Positions 48,366-59,813 of a stretch of DNA of 64,000 bases are shown here, one piece after another (positions within the stretch are counted from its first letter, which is position 1; every line of letters begins with the position of its first letter). Below the pieces are notes generated by a model that was not told the origin of the DNA, ran no database searches, and saw only the letters and a program-made list of their open reading frames with translations. A program made the translations under genes and the position numbers. Origin of the DNA: Kudoa neothunni (lineage: Eukaryota > Cnidaria); the NCBI GenBank assembly GCA_964304625.1, contig OZ199839.1, forward strand, positions 1,054,001-1,118,000, read 5' to 3'.

Positions 48366-51055
48366 AGATTGGACCGAAACGCTGACTTCCTATGTTGAGG
48401 AAGTCATCTTACATATTAAATATAGAGGAAAAGTTCTATTCCAAAGTAATATGCAGCAGAAAACCTCACTTATCAAGATCAAGATACAAGAGAAAGTTCG
48501 TTATACCTCGAATAATATATAATAAATATAGGATTTATTACGAATGCTACACCCAGATTCTAATGGAAATACACGGAATATGTAACTTGAGTAGGTTTTT
48601 TAATGTTTGTTTTCCCTGCCACATACTTTAGGAGTGTTGCGAAAATTAATTCATAATCTGGATTAAACCATCGACCTATTCTGCATTTAAAAATAGTAGT
48701 CTTAAATTTAAAATTTTAAGTAATTTACAAAAATCAAAAAATATATCACAAAAGTTCGTGAAATAAGTACAATAATAGTGTTGCATCGTGAGTATGCCAA
48801 AAACTGAATTATATTTTTACAAAGTAGAAAATATAATATTATCTATTTTGTAAAAATGTGAATTTGAAGAAAGCTTTTTATTGTACACCCGAGATGTGTT
48901 ATTGTTATTCTCATGGAGGTTTATTAATTAGGAGGAACTCGTTTAATAATTTTAATCTGTCATTCCAACAAGATGTTGTAAATTTATTGATTAATAGGAA
49001 TCTCCAACCTTAAAAATGTGAGAGCTTACGTAAAAAAACGATTATTTTATCTTTGTTCTATAGAAATATTCAGACAGTTTTGGGTATAGAAACAGAATGG
49101 CCAATCATGCGTGCTTGACTTAACCAAATCTTTACATAGAGGCTACTCAATCAATGATTCAAATTATTAGGGGCAATTGTTGTTTATCCACAATTAATGA
49201 GATCAATTCATTAGCATGTTGAAAAGCTGATCAAGATTTGCAAAATAAATAGGATATAAATCGAGCGAGTCCTGCTAAACGATCAAAACAATCTTTTCTC
49301 CTATTATGCTTAAACTGAACCAACTGGTCCTGGAATTGCAAAAAATATTCCACAGCAAAAGAATTGTTGTGCCAAATGAAACAGTTTTGAATCTGATGTT
49401 GAGCTATCAATCCAATAAAAATGATTGGGGAAAAATGGTGTTCTATGATACAAAAAGGTTTCAGTTTGGTTTGTTGGCATGAGGTGATATGCGTTGGATA
49501 GATTTACTCAACGATTACTGAATCCTAAGCCGCTAGAAGTATACAAATTATTGTTGTGTGCCTACCTCCCTGGTCAACACACGTATAACAACTGTTTGAA
49601 GTTATTTATTCATTCCTCATTAGTAAAATTCATAATCATTCCAATTCAAATTGTATTGTAAAAGTATTGGAGGGAACTATCAAAGAACAACGTTTCGTTG
49701 TACTGAACGAGAACGACAACTTAAAATCAAGATTGATCCCTCATGACGAATCACTGGCTACTCTCAACCAATGTTTGCATATACAAGGTACTATAAGGAT
49801 TTTATAATGGATTTTAAACGTTAATATTTAGTTTTAATTTATTATAAATAGTTTTTTATTCATTTCGTCTATATTATAAACTTTATAATAAACACCTTTC
49901 AACAAATTTTTCTGAGTATTTCTAATGTAAATACATAAAATACTACATTTTCTAGGCATCTCCTTATAGATGAAATCAGACGGTGTTAAGAGAAAAGAAG
50001 AGGTTATTTTCAGGTTAAATTTAATCTTAAAGATTAAGTGTGCATGCGCGGCAGAACATTTTAATCTCGGCTAACTTTATTCACAAGCTGTATACAGATT
50101 TCATTGGGGGAAATATCCCATATTTAATTTTTCTAGTCTATAAGAACGAAAAAGAGCCACAAATAAGTGTATATAGTCAAAACTAACGATCCCTGAATAT
50201 TGTTTATTTTGCAAATAGCCACTTTTTTAAATAAAACAATATTAGATTGGCAATTTTTACCTTTTGCAATCAGACGAGGATAAAAAAAGTGAACCGTATA
50301 AGTTTAAATCGTTTACTAACAAATGTTACTCAGAATTCAGACTTCCCCCGTTTATAATTAGAACGAATTTATTGAATTTTTTTTCCATTCATGATAATGT
50401 AACTATTTATATCTACAAATGTATTAGGATTAATAAATTTGAATAATGGATCCAAAACATAGAATTTGTACACATGGTTCCTAGCTTTTTTTTTAAATTG
50501 AATCCTTATATACCCCAACGCATATTTAATGCTTCGCCATTTTGAATCAATAATCAACAGATATTATGCTCAATTCTTTACACATTAACTTATTTAACCG
50601 TCTAAGTAAAATTTATATAAAAGAACCTTATTTTATTTGGAAGGTGATAATATTCAAGTAACTGAGAAGGTTAATATTGAAATATAAATTATCACACCTC
50701 TAAAATTTATTATATTCACGAAAACTAGTGGATATTTTTTCTTTTAAAATTAAAAATTAAATCGATGACTACTATAAATTATATTTATTCAAATTTTAAA
50801 TCAATAAAAACTATCAAAATAAAATTTAGGTATTTAATTTAATTAAATTTGTTTATTTTAATATTTCTAACAAATAAAAAATATATAGAAAAATATACTT
50901 TAATGAGAATAATTTCTATTTTTGTAGATTTGATGTAAATAGATTCATCTTTTCATGTATAACTTTTTAACCGAATTTCTATGAACCATAAAAGATTAAA
51001 CTAAATAATTATTTTCTCATTTCAATATTAAAACAAGTAGCTATAGCGGAATAAC
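48366..51055. other. No gene recognised
   Basis: The frame at 48392-48631 lies next to the Merlin-like relic and could be its flank. Around 49310-49560 a broken frame (KLNQLVLELQKIFHSKRIVV ... NDWGKMVFYDTKRF) may be a much-decayed piggyBac core, but this is weak. The remainder is AT-rich and featureless. Confidence 0.4.
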
Positions 51056-51253
51056 ATGATTTTAGGAGTCGACAAATTCCACAACCTCATAAACCCTGAC
51101 GACAACAATCCCACGGTGACTCTACAAATATATTGGAAACCCTACACTCAATATTTGGTATATGACGACAGCAAAGGTCACCTAGTGACAAAACACACAC
51201 CATTCAAATTTTCAGGGCAACATCAAGGTATTGTTTTACAACCGAACAAATAA
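51056..51253 (+). CDS. Small uncharacterised ORF (65 residues), possibly a last exon
   Basis: A 65-codon frame beginning MILGVDKFHNLINPDDNNPT and ending GQHQGIVLQPNK. Codon use is more GC-rich than the surroundings and the residues are balanced, including Trp, Pro and many Asp/His, unlike chance reading of AT-rich DNA. A poly(A) signal AATAAA lies at 51267-51272, 14 bases past the stop. TTTTAG at 51059-51064 could be a splice acceptor, in which case this is the terminal exon of a longer gene. It converges with UMPS; only about 100 bp separate the two stops. No family recognised. Confidence 0.45.
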   Translation: MILGVDKFHNLINPDDNNPTVTLQIYWKPYTQYLVYDDSKGHLVTKHTPFKFSGQHQGIVLQPNK

Positions 51254-51351
51254 TGTTAAATGTATTAATAAAAAACTAATAAATTTAGAAGGATACGACT
51301 CATAGCGAAAAAATCCATTTATTGTAAAACAAACATTCATATTAATCAAAA

Positions 51352-52840
51352 CTATTTGGAACGACGTAAAAATGCATCAAAGCATTCTTTTTGCGCATTT
51401 TCCGCCGAGACTTTAGGATTTTCACTTTGAGTGATCGCTCTTCCAATAATAATTATATCAGCACCATCATCGACAGCCATTTGAGGAGTTCTGTATTGTT
51501 GTCCAAGTCCATCGGTTTTAGTTGGTGAGGACATTTTTGAATGGGCTGTTGAAGCAAGAGTTACACCAGGGGTATAATGTACAAAGTCTCCACTAGTATC
51601 CAATCTACTTTGGCAGACAAATCCAGACACAAAGTTGGGCCATTTTAACCCCAACTCTAAACAACTTTTTTTAAAACTTTCATTTAATAGATTTCCTTTG
51701 GAACTCATTTCAGCTAACAGTATACAAGCTGTTTCATGGTCTGCCACACGACCATCAAACAAGCCGTCTATTACACTAGGTCCAGATAAAACATGGGTAT
51801 TGATCACATCAAAGTATTCGTTTATTTTAAAATGTCGGCATTGGTATTGAAGTTTCACAGTGGCTCCAATGTCAGCAAACTTCCGATCTTCGAACAACAA
51901 AAAGTTGTATTTCTTAGAAAGAAATCTGAGCGATATCAAAAACTGTTCGTCAAAATTGTCAATCACATCTATGTGAGTCTTGAGCAAACAAATATGAGGT
52001 CCAACCTACAACCAATAACCAAAGGAAACCATCCAAATATTTTACTTGTTCCGCCATTTTCAAAACACTATTAGAGTCAGTCATATCAACAGCAACACAT
52101 AGATTAGATTGTTTTTCGAGCATAATCTTCATAAGTTTTTTGTTAAAAATGCAGCCAGTAGATTGTATGCGGTCCTCTAGTTTGTTGTATGAGGTGTTTA
52201 TGGGGGTGGACAAAAACTGAAGATCATTAACAACTTGATTATATTTGAAGAAATCCACGCATTGGTCGTAGCATCCTTTATCGATAATTTTCATTTCAAA
52301 AGCTTTGTTCAGGAAATAATCCACCTTTATCAACGAATAAACTTCAATATTAGCATTCACAAGGTTTTGGTTGCCGCCTTGCTGTCTATCAAGCAGCACC
52401 ACCACTCCATTCACCACAATGCCAAGACTACGCAACGCCTTCGCAGTTTCATACACACTCAAACCACTAGTAATCACATCCTCAACGATAAGACATTTAA
52501 ACCCAGGCTCGTACACACCTTCAACCAAATTTCCAGTTCCATATGTTTTGGCTTCTTTCCTTTTCATCAACATTGGTATGTCATTCATTGTCGAAATTGT
52601 ACTTGCGATTGGGAGTGCTGTGAATGGCACCCCACATATACAATCCAATGACTTTGGCTCAATGTTTTTCTCAACTAATTTCCACATTTCCTCCGCCACA
52701 TTACGCAACAAATCTGGGTAGGAAATTATGCATCGGAAATCAAAATATATCGGCGATATTAAACCACTCTTCAATTTAAATATTCCAAACTTTATGGCAT
52801 TCACCTCACACAATCTAGTCAACAGTTCCTCGCTTACCAT
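51352..52840 (-). CDS. UMPS: Uridine 5'-monophosphate synthase (OPRTase + OMP decarboxylase)
   Basis: Exon 1 (52840-52046) and exon 2 (52005-51352) join in phase 0 across a 40-bp intron to give 482 residues, almost exactly the usual animal length. The N-terminal half is orotate phosphoribosyltransferase. It has FKLKSGLISPIYFDFR at 21-36, RKEAKTYGTG at 94-103 and the PRPP-binding loop LIVEDVITSGLSV at 117-129. The C-terminal half is OMP decarboxylase, with LLKTHID at 272-278 and the catalytic FEDRKFADIG at 303-312 (Asp305, Lys307, Asp310), then the phosphate-binding region ending IIIIGRAITQSENP. It makes UMP from orotate and PRPP in the cytosol, the last two steps of de novo pyrimidine synthesis. 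All catalytic residues I can place are present. AATAAA on the minus strand at 51323-51318 is a likely poly(A) signal. Confidence 0.97.
52006..52045 (-). other. 40-bp UMPS intron
   Basis: Starts GTAAAATA and ends TTGTAG. Removing it restores AEQ-VGPHICLLKTHID across the junction, as in other UMP synthases. The intron has no in-frame stop but its length is not a multiple of three, so retention shifts the frame. Confidence 0.9.
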
Positions 52841-53446
52841 CTGTTAGTTAACAAATGACCTAAAGTGCCGGCCAAATCCTTTGAATTATACACCACGTGA
52901 AGATTAATTTAATCCAGGTTAATTCTGCAGGAATAGCGCATTTTCTACATGTTTAAAACAAATTTTATGTTTACTTCACTTAAAATATAGAGGAAAATTA
53001 CATCCAATTAGATCCGATACACAGGCTATTAAAATTTTAATCCCCTCTGTGGAAGGTATTCAAATCCATGCATTAATTTTACTTAAGCTATTCTATTATG
53101 GCTGTAAATCCTATATTTATTAATATATAAATTTATATAGATATGAAAGGATAGTGTCTTTTATAATAGATATTTATGAAACCTAAAATAGCTTTAAAAA
53201 ATGGAACAAATTCTTGTTTGTCATTATGATTTAAAACCCCCAAAATAATTTAGAAAATGGTGATATTATTGGTTTTAAATCTATTTGACCGGATTAAGTG
53301 TTTTCAATCTTGAGATTATCTTCATATTCATGGAGACATTTATCTACATTGAACTTCAACAAATAATTAAGGGCGTTTTTAGCATTTCGAGCATAATTAT
53401 AATATTCTTTTTTTTTCTAGACGCATCTTTATCATTTATATCTATT
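52841..53446. other. UMPS upstream region; no gene recognised
   Basis: Presumed promoter and 5' UTR of UMPS at the left, then featureless AT-rich DNA. Confidence 0.5.
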
Positions 53447-53454
53447 GTATATAT

Positions 53455-53771
53455 TAGTGGTGGCCAGACTTACTTAAAATGGGTTCTTTTTCAAACTTCA
53501 AATTTTTTGGAGCCACTAGGAGTGAAAATTATATATCGGGGTTTGTAAAAATATTTATATTTTTCTAAAAGTTGTAATGAATAATGAATCAATGTTAAAT
53601 TCATACGTTCGTATTCAAAATAACCACACGATCCTATGACTTTCAAAGTATCCAAATAACTTTATAAGTAAAATTTAATGAAACGATAAATCAAGAATAA
53701 ATCTTTCAAGGACCGCACTTCAACAATCAAGAGCCACATGCAGCTCACGAGCCAGTGTTTGGCCACCTCTG
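53455..53771. mobile_element. hAT-type MITE with 8-bp target duplication
   Basis: The left end TAGTGGTGGCCAGACTTA and the right end (inverse CAGAGGTGGCCAAACACTGG, finishing at 53771) are inverted repeats of the common hAT form 'CAGxGGTGGCCAAAC'. The flanking octamers are GTATATAT (53447-53454) and TTATATAT (53772-53779), seven of eight matching. 317 bp, no coding capacity. Confidence 0.7.
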
Positions 53772-53779
53772 TTATATAT

Positions 53780-55040
53780 CATAACTGTCACAGCATGTTA
53801 CGATTGTTTTGATTACTTAAAAAATAATTTAATAATAGTTTTTTTCAGGAACATTCGTAATATATTCTCGGATAAAGTACCAGCTGGATTGGTTTTCGAA
53901 ATCTCATAGTGTGTGATTTTACTTTCTTTGAAACTCACGTAAACCATTTTTTATAATGCCGTTGAATTTTCCTCAGTTACAAACTCCAACCAAACGTAAT
54001 TTATATATCAAATTAAATTATTATTTTTAATTCAGAGTTAATGGTATGTTTCCACTTATCATACCGTTTTAATTTATAAAAAAATATTTAAGGTTTAAAA
54101 ATAATAGATTTGTATTTCTCAATATACCATATCAAAGCATTCCTTGGTTATGTTGTTTCATTGTCTTTAGAATTGAAGCATAGCTCATACTTTGCAGTTA
54201 TCAGACAATTATAATATTTTAATAAATGTTATGATATAAAAAATTAAACATATGACCATATGTAATACTATTCTAATGAGAGATGACGAATATTTTGTAC
54301 TGACGAAAAGTAAATAAATAGTCACGTTACTAATACAAATATGAATAAGATATAAAGAAAAAGCAGAGTTATTTGCTACATTCCTTATTTTTTAAAATTT
54401 GCGACTCGTATTTACGATACAAAAGTACGTACTGATATCATTTTAATTTAGTAAAATTGTTCTATAGAAAAGAATGAGTAAAGAAATTAATTTATGACAC
54501 CTAGCACTTGATTCTGTAACGACGAGCCTTTTATGTTTGCATTAACCCAATTTAGAACAGTTATTTCATCCTATTCCATGTCAAACATAGGGTCACAGAT
54601 ATTATTGAACTTCACCCAACTTCGTTCTATTTAAATTCAATGGTGCTGATGACCACTGCCTAGACAATTTTATTCGATCATTTTTAACCATAAAAAAATG
54701 TAGTACTAAATTACAATCAAGAAAACATCATTTTAAATTACTTTTAATTTAGTAAATAAATTAAATGTAGGGGATATAAGAAGATGCTTACTATAACTTG
54801 TTTATAATTATTAGAAAAATATTTCATTTGTATATATACACGACGAATATAATACTTTTTTTAACACTATTGATATATGTAGGATTATCGGTTATATTGC
54901 CGTTTTCATTACCGAAATATTATAAACAATCCTATTCAAACTGGCTTAATAAATATGAGATCAACAATATGTATGATCGTGGTGGGGGCTATATCGTTAT
55001 GTAAATATGAATATTTATTAATAGCTGATATCTTTTATAG
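53780..55040. other. Upstream region of the plus-strand FN3-like gene
   Basis: Should hold the promoter and the signal-peptide exon. A frame at 54798-55004 includes a strongly hydrophobic stretch (NIILFLTLLIYVGLSVILPF) that could be the signal or anchor. However, no ATG and no strong donor connects it in phase to the first clear exon at 55041; the only phase-compatible donor is a weak GTGGTG at 54977. The first exon is therefore left open. Confidence 0.4.
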
Positions 55041-57972
55041 ACACCAATTGTGATTCTACCACAGAAACCCGGCCAACAGTAGCAACTGAAGCAAAAATGC
55101 TCTCCTACCAAATAATAAATGATGATGGTAATACTAAAAAATTAAAACTTACCTTAAGTGGTGCTGATTATGGGGAAAACAAGCATTGCCTAATGAAGAC
55201 GGAAGATAGTGGTCTAACGATGTTCACTGATATAAATTCCGTGTCCTGATACCGACACTGGCTATAGTAGCCAATGTGTAATTCCTTGCAACAGTGTTAC
55301 GAATAAATTGGCATATGACAAACTATCTCCAAGAAACAAGTATATTTACGTTTTTGTTGACACCACTGCCCAACTAGCGGCAGAAGCTGCAGAAGCGGGG
55401 AAAATTAATGCTAAAGTTTTTGGATTCCAAATACGTATTTAACATTTTTACTGAGCAGAATTTCATAATCGTTTAGCATTACTCGTAAACCCACAGGTCT
55501 CAATAACCAAATCAGATACACAGGGATTAAAATTTTCAACAACAACTTGTAATCCAGTAAAATGTCCTATTAAATACAAGCAAGTAAAATATAAAGACGA
55601 GACAGCTAGTTCTAATTGTGCCACTGCTAAAGATATTGATGTCGAATTCGACTTAATGATTCCATATTACGAAATGCAATGTGAAAAATATCCAAGTTTC
55701 TTTTATAACATGCCAAACGCCTACATGAGAGGGGAAATCGATGTATTCAAACCTCAATATTACGTAGCCTTTAAATCCAATACTGAGAAAACTAAATACA
55801 AAATTTCGTTTACAAATAATTTCCCTGCGGAAATATGCCGTTTCGGTATTAGAGACGCAACTCCAACACAGAAATCTGCATATACGTATATCTGTGGAGC
55901 AGAAGGAAAGGAATGCTATGCACCTTGCGATAATGTCGAGTTAACTTTAACAGAAAGCAAGGCAATTGTCGATATTTCAATCCAAACTAGACACCATAAC
56001 ATAAAAGCTACGGCTGAAAATTACGATGGATATCAACAAAATAAATTCGGTATGTTAAAGGATGAATGAATATTTTACAATTTTATTTAGCAATTATTGA
56101 ACCAGATGGTGGTATCTTGAAAAATATACAAACTGGTGTCACGTTGAACGCATCTCCTTTTAAATCGGGTGGTTCAACTCAATTTACCGCTTGCAAAATA
56201 AGACACTTCCCTGCTGATAAACCAAGACCAAATGCTAGGACAGTAACAAAAACAAATTGTGCAAATGACTCTCCTTGTTCAGAAAATTGTGGTAATGAGT
56301 TAACATTAAAGGGATTACTTGAAGGAAAACCTATAATGATTGAAATTGAACCTACTGGCATTAATAGTCCAGAAAATTATAATGAATATTTATTTTTAAG
56401 GACTAGTAAATCACTTTTTTGGAAACTATGGATTATCTATTTGTATTAAGGCCCAAAACAAGACAAAGCTTTTAGAGACACAAATCCAACAGTAACAGAA
56501 TCAACAATGGAAATAAAAGCATTAGCAGAAGCTGAAGATGCAGCTACAGACCAGCCTACATGTTCCTATTTAATAAGCAAAACTGAACAAAATAAATTCG
56601 TAGATGCTCATTGTATCGATAGCTACCCTTGCCGAGGGCATTGTAAGGAGTCTAAAACCATCATAAACCTGATTCCAGGATCAACATACGACATCAAAGT
56701 CATTGCACACAAAGAATACGCGACGAAAACGTACACGGGGATAAAAACTAGTATTTCTATTGTCACGATGAATATTTAATGATTTTGGTTAGATTTGGCA
56801 ACTCTTACTCTCACATCAAGTTTCTTGGATAAAGGTTTCAAGGTAGTCGGTACCCTATCTACTCCTGATCCAGATGCAGAATGTGGATTTAAACTTCAGA
56901 GGAAGGATAAAACATTCAAGGAAGTTTTTATTTGCCCTCCACCTCCTAAAACTCCCAAAACAAGCGCTACTTCTACACTTTTAGAAGAAAAAATAAGTAT
57001 TAATAATAAAGATTCATCTACTTCTGTTCAAAACGTGGCTCGATTATCTACAATAAATGAAATGAGGATTTTGAGAGCAGGAACCTCCGCCTCTGAATCA
57101 TCTAATCCTAAATCACCATCGACAAATACTAACGTTAAATTTCCAGCATGCACACAACCGTATTTATGCAATAACATCGTCGTGAGCGAGGGTTATGAAG
57201 CAGATAAAGAGTATAAATTGTTAGTCACTGCTATAGGAAGATCCGCAGAAACAGTCATATCTATACCTAAAAGTATTATTTTTATTACTGTCTTTTTGTT
57301 ATTTATTCTAAATAATTAATATATTTCATAATTTTAATCATTTAATTCTTTAACATCAAAAATTACTTATTCAGTCATTTGCATTCTAAACTACTATAAT
57401 ATAGATCCATTATTCGTATCCAATGAGGACGTGAATAAACAAATAGTTGTAGTGATTGTGCGTGACGATAAAACATTAAAAGTTCAAACTACTCTACCTC
57501 AGGGTGTGGATGAAAATTCAAAATGCAAGTGGGAATTAATAAATTGGGATGATGTTGCTAAACCGTCTGTAAAAAAATGTATGGATGCCGGTCAGGATTG
57601 CACTACATTCCCATCTTGTAAGGATATCTCAATTTCGGATGTTGAAGATAGCAACGATTATCGTGTGAGAGTAATTCTTAGTACCGATGAGAACATTTTT
57701 GGAACTGCCATAATAAAAAGAGGTATTTCAAAATTTATAATATTTTTATAATTTTTAAAATTAAAACATAGGAGAGATCTCAAACAAATCAACGTAATTT
57801 CAAACATACATTATAATTTTTAAGTATTTTTTAGATCAAAGAATACAATGTAAACAATATTTAAGATATTTTAATAATTTTTCCATTTAGTATTATTGCA
57901 GTCGTGGTCCCAGTTGTGATAGCGATTATTGGAATAGGATTCTATTTCGGATATATGAAGAACAAAAATTAA
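55041..57972 (+). CDS. Type I membrane protein with cysteine-containing FN3-like modules (first exon not found)
   Basis: Exons: 55041-55434, 55477-56049, 56091-56405, 56451-56750, 56793-57272, 57405-57722, a 22-nt microexon 57772-57793, and 57891-57972, about 827 residues without the signal exon. Each module ends in an FN3-like 'LxPxxxYxxxVxA' strand, for example INLIPGSTYDIKVIAHK and YEADKEYKLLVTAIG. Each also has a cysteine trio such as CIDSYPCRGHC or CTTFPSC. The 56793 exon includes a Pro/Thr/Ser-rich spacer. The last exon encodes IIAVVVPVVIAIIGIGFYFG and a short basic tail KNKN, a single transmembrane anchor. The first six introns are all phase 1. One frame break occurs near 55241, between FTDINS and the CPDTDTGYSSQC stretch. 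AATAAA overlaps the stop. A cell-surface or secreted-adhesion role is inferred only from architecture. Confidence 0.7.
57772..57793 (+). other. 22-nt microexon
   Basis: Bounded by CATAG before and GTAATT after. Without it the FN3-like exon (ending phase 1) cannot join the transmembrane exon, which needs two leading bases; with it the frame runs through as GEISNKST then IIAVV. Confidence 0.65.
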
Positions 57973-59813
57973 ATAAATATGATTTTATTAGATGTAGGAG
58001 ACTACATTTTTTTTATTATATAATTTAAATTAAATTATTCATTGGATATAATCGAGCAATTAATACAATATTATTCGCAAATATCATTTAACAAAGAATG
58101 TGCAATTCCCTTTTCCTGGTTAACGCACATGAAACCTAATGATAATCTATTTTTTTGATATGTATTATTATATTAAAAAATATTCATATAATGCTTTTAT
58201 TATATTTATTCTTATAAACTTTTTGATTGACTATTGAGTCATCACAACATAATCTTTCACAGTAAAACAATTTTTAAAGTTATTAAATTAAAAAGGTAAT
58301 GAAATAAATACTAAAATCAGTAGAAGTGATTGCCTTTTAATCATCTAATAAAACATCGTTCACATACATCGACTATATGGAAATAAAAATTTTAGGTTCT
58401 CTCACACATTAACTCATTTTCCAATTTAATTATTTCATAGTTTTTATTATATACATTTTTTCTCAATATATTCAACCTATGTAGGATTATCTAGGACATG
58501 CTACCGCTCCACTTTCAGAGCTTAATATTAGGAGAATGAAATCTCCAATATGTCACCCACTAGAGCCGCTTACATATCAAATTAACTTTATATTATTATC
58601 TTAGCAGCGCGGTTGTTAATTTAGTAAACGTGTTTCTATGACCGCATTTAATTTAAAAACTTAATCACATGTTATATGTCAGGGTTGCCAAAACTTCCAA
58701 GAACCACAGTTTGGCCACTCTGTTATATTCAGAGAAAAGAAATTTATCCTGTAATTATGCTAAGTTACCGATACAACCCAATTCACGATGAGCAGAAAAC
58801 AAAATTGGTAGAAATTTTAATATCAAAATATACATAAATAACCTTCTTAATTGTTACCAGTAAAAATTAACTTTTCTATAATAAAGAATGCCACAAATTG
58901 AATAGTGTAAAACAGGCCAGGTAATCATGCTACATTAGATAGAAGGCCAGAATATGTATAAATCCTTTAGTTGTGATTAATTTTTGATAGCACGTTTGGA
59001 AATTGATTTATTAATTGTATATTTTGATATTTTGTACCTTACACTTACTTTACAACACGAGAAAAATATAAGGAACGTTAGACATTTCTTGTGAGTAATT
59101 AACCAGTTTATATAATTGTTTATCTCAAAATTTATCCGGCTTAATTGATGTTGAATTTTATATTTTATGTTTTTAAATGATGGTTCGGAATCGTAAAGAA
59201 TAATAATTAAACGTTTTCATTTGTCTCACTAAATTATTATCTTCCATTCTGTAAAAACAAGTAGGACATTTTTGGGGGTAGGGTAATATTTTAATTTTTG
59301 TTTTGTTTTTTACACATTTTATTTAAGAAATGAGGATAATATTTAGTTAAATTCGTTTAATTTGTTATTAAGTTTCTTCATGTGATATAAATATCGATTA
59401 TAAGAATAAGGAAAAATATACATGTATTATCTAATACAAAAAATTAACTTAGTCATTAACCCCTCGCATGTCGGATGAGGAAAGGTCCCAGGAAAATTTT
59501 GGTCCCCGAACCGATCGTGGCTAATCACTGGTATAATATGTAAGTTTGAATGGCCCATTTTGTAAAAATCTGAATGGTATGATTCTTAAATGCACCTTTT
59601 TTCTAATAATTAAGATTTGGGTATAAAAAATGATATAATTAAAACCTAGAATAATAATAATAATAATATGAACTTTATAATTTTGTTTAATCAGCGAATA
59701 ACGATCAAATGAAAAAAATAGTCCCTTTGTTAATAATCTTATCGTAAACTTGGTATAAATTGAAAATAATCTATAAATTCAAATTTTATTTGATGACTAA
59801 GGCCTAATTTTTC
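57973..59813. other. Convergent intergenic region between the FN3-like pair
   Basis: Holds both 3' UTRs (AATAAA at 57972-57977 on plus; its inverse at 59785-59790 for the minus gene) and a tiny hAT-type relic. At 59457 TTAACCCCTCGCATGTCGG resembles a piggyBac end but has no partner. No gene. Confidence 0.55.
58680..58722. mobile_element. 43-bp hAT terminal-repeat pair
   Basis: CAGGGTTGCCAAAACTTCC faces AGTTTGGCCACTCTG, inverted ends like those of the 53455-53771 MITE, with almost nothing between them. Flanking octamers TTATATGT and TTATATTC share six of eight bases. It looks like a MITE reduced to its tips. Confidence 0.5.

Noticed and set aside
51635-52721. Plus-strand ORFs within UMPS
   Set aside because: Antisense reading of a fully recognised enzyme gene.
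56179-56361. Minus-strand ORF within the plus FN3-like gene
   Set aside because: Antisense shadow of exon 56091-56405.
59457-59480. TTAACCCCTCGCATG as a piggyBac end
   Set aside because: No matching inverted end was found within the window and a gene fills the expected space.
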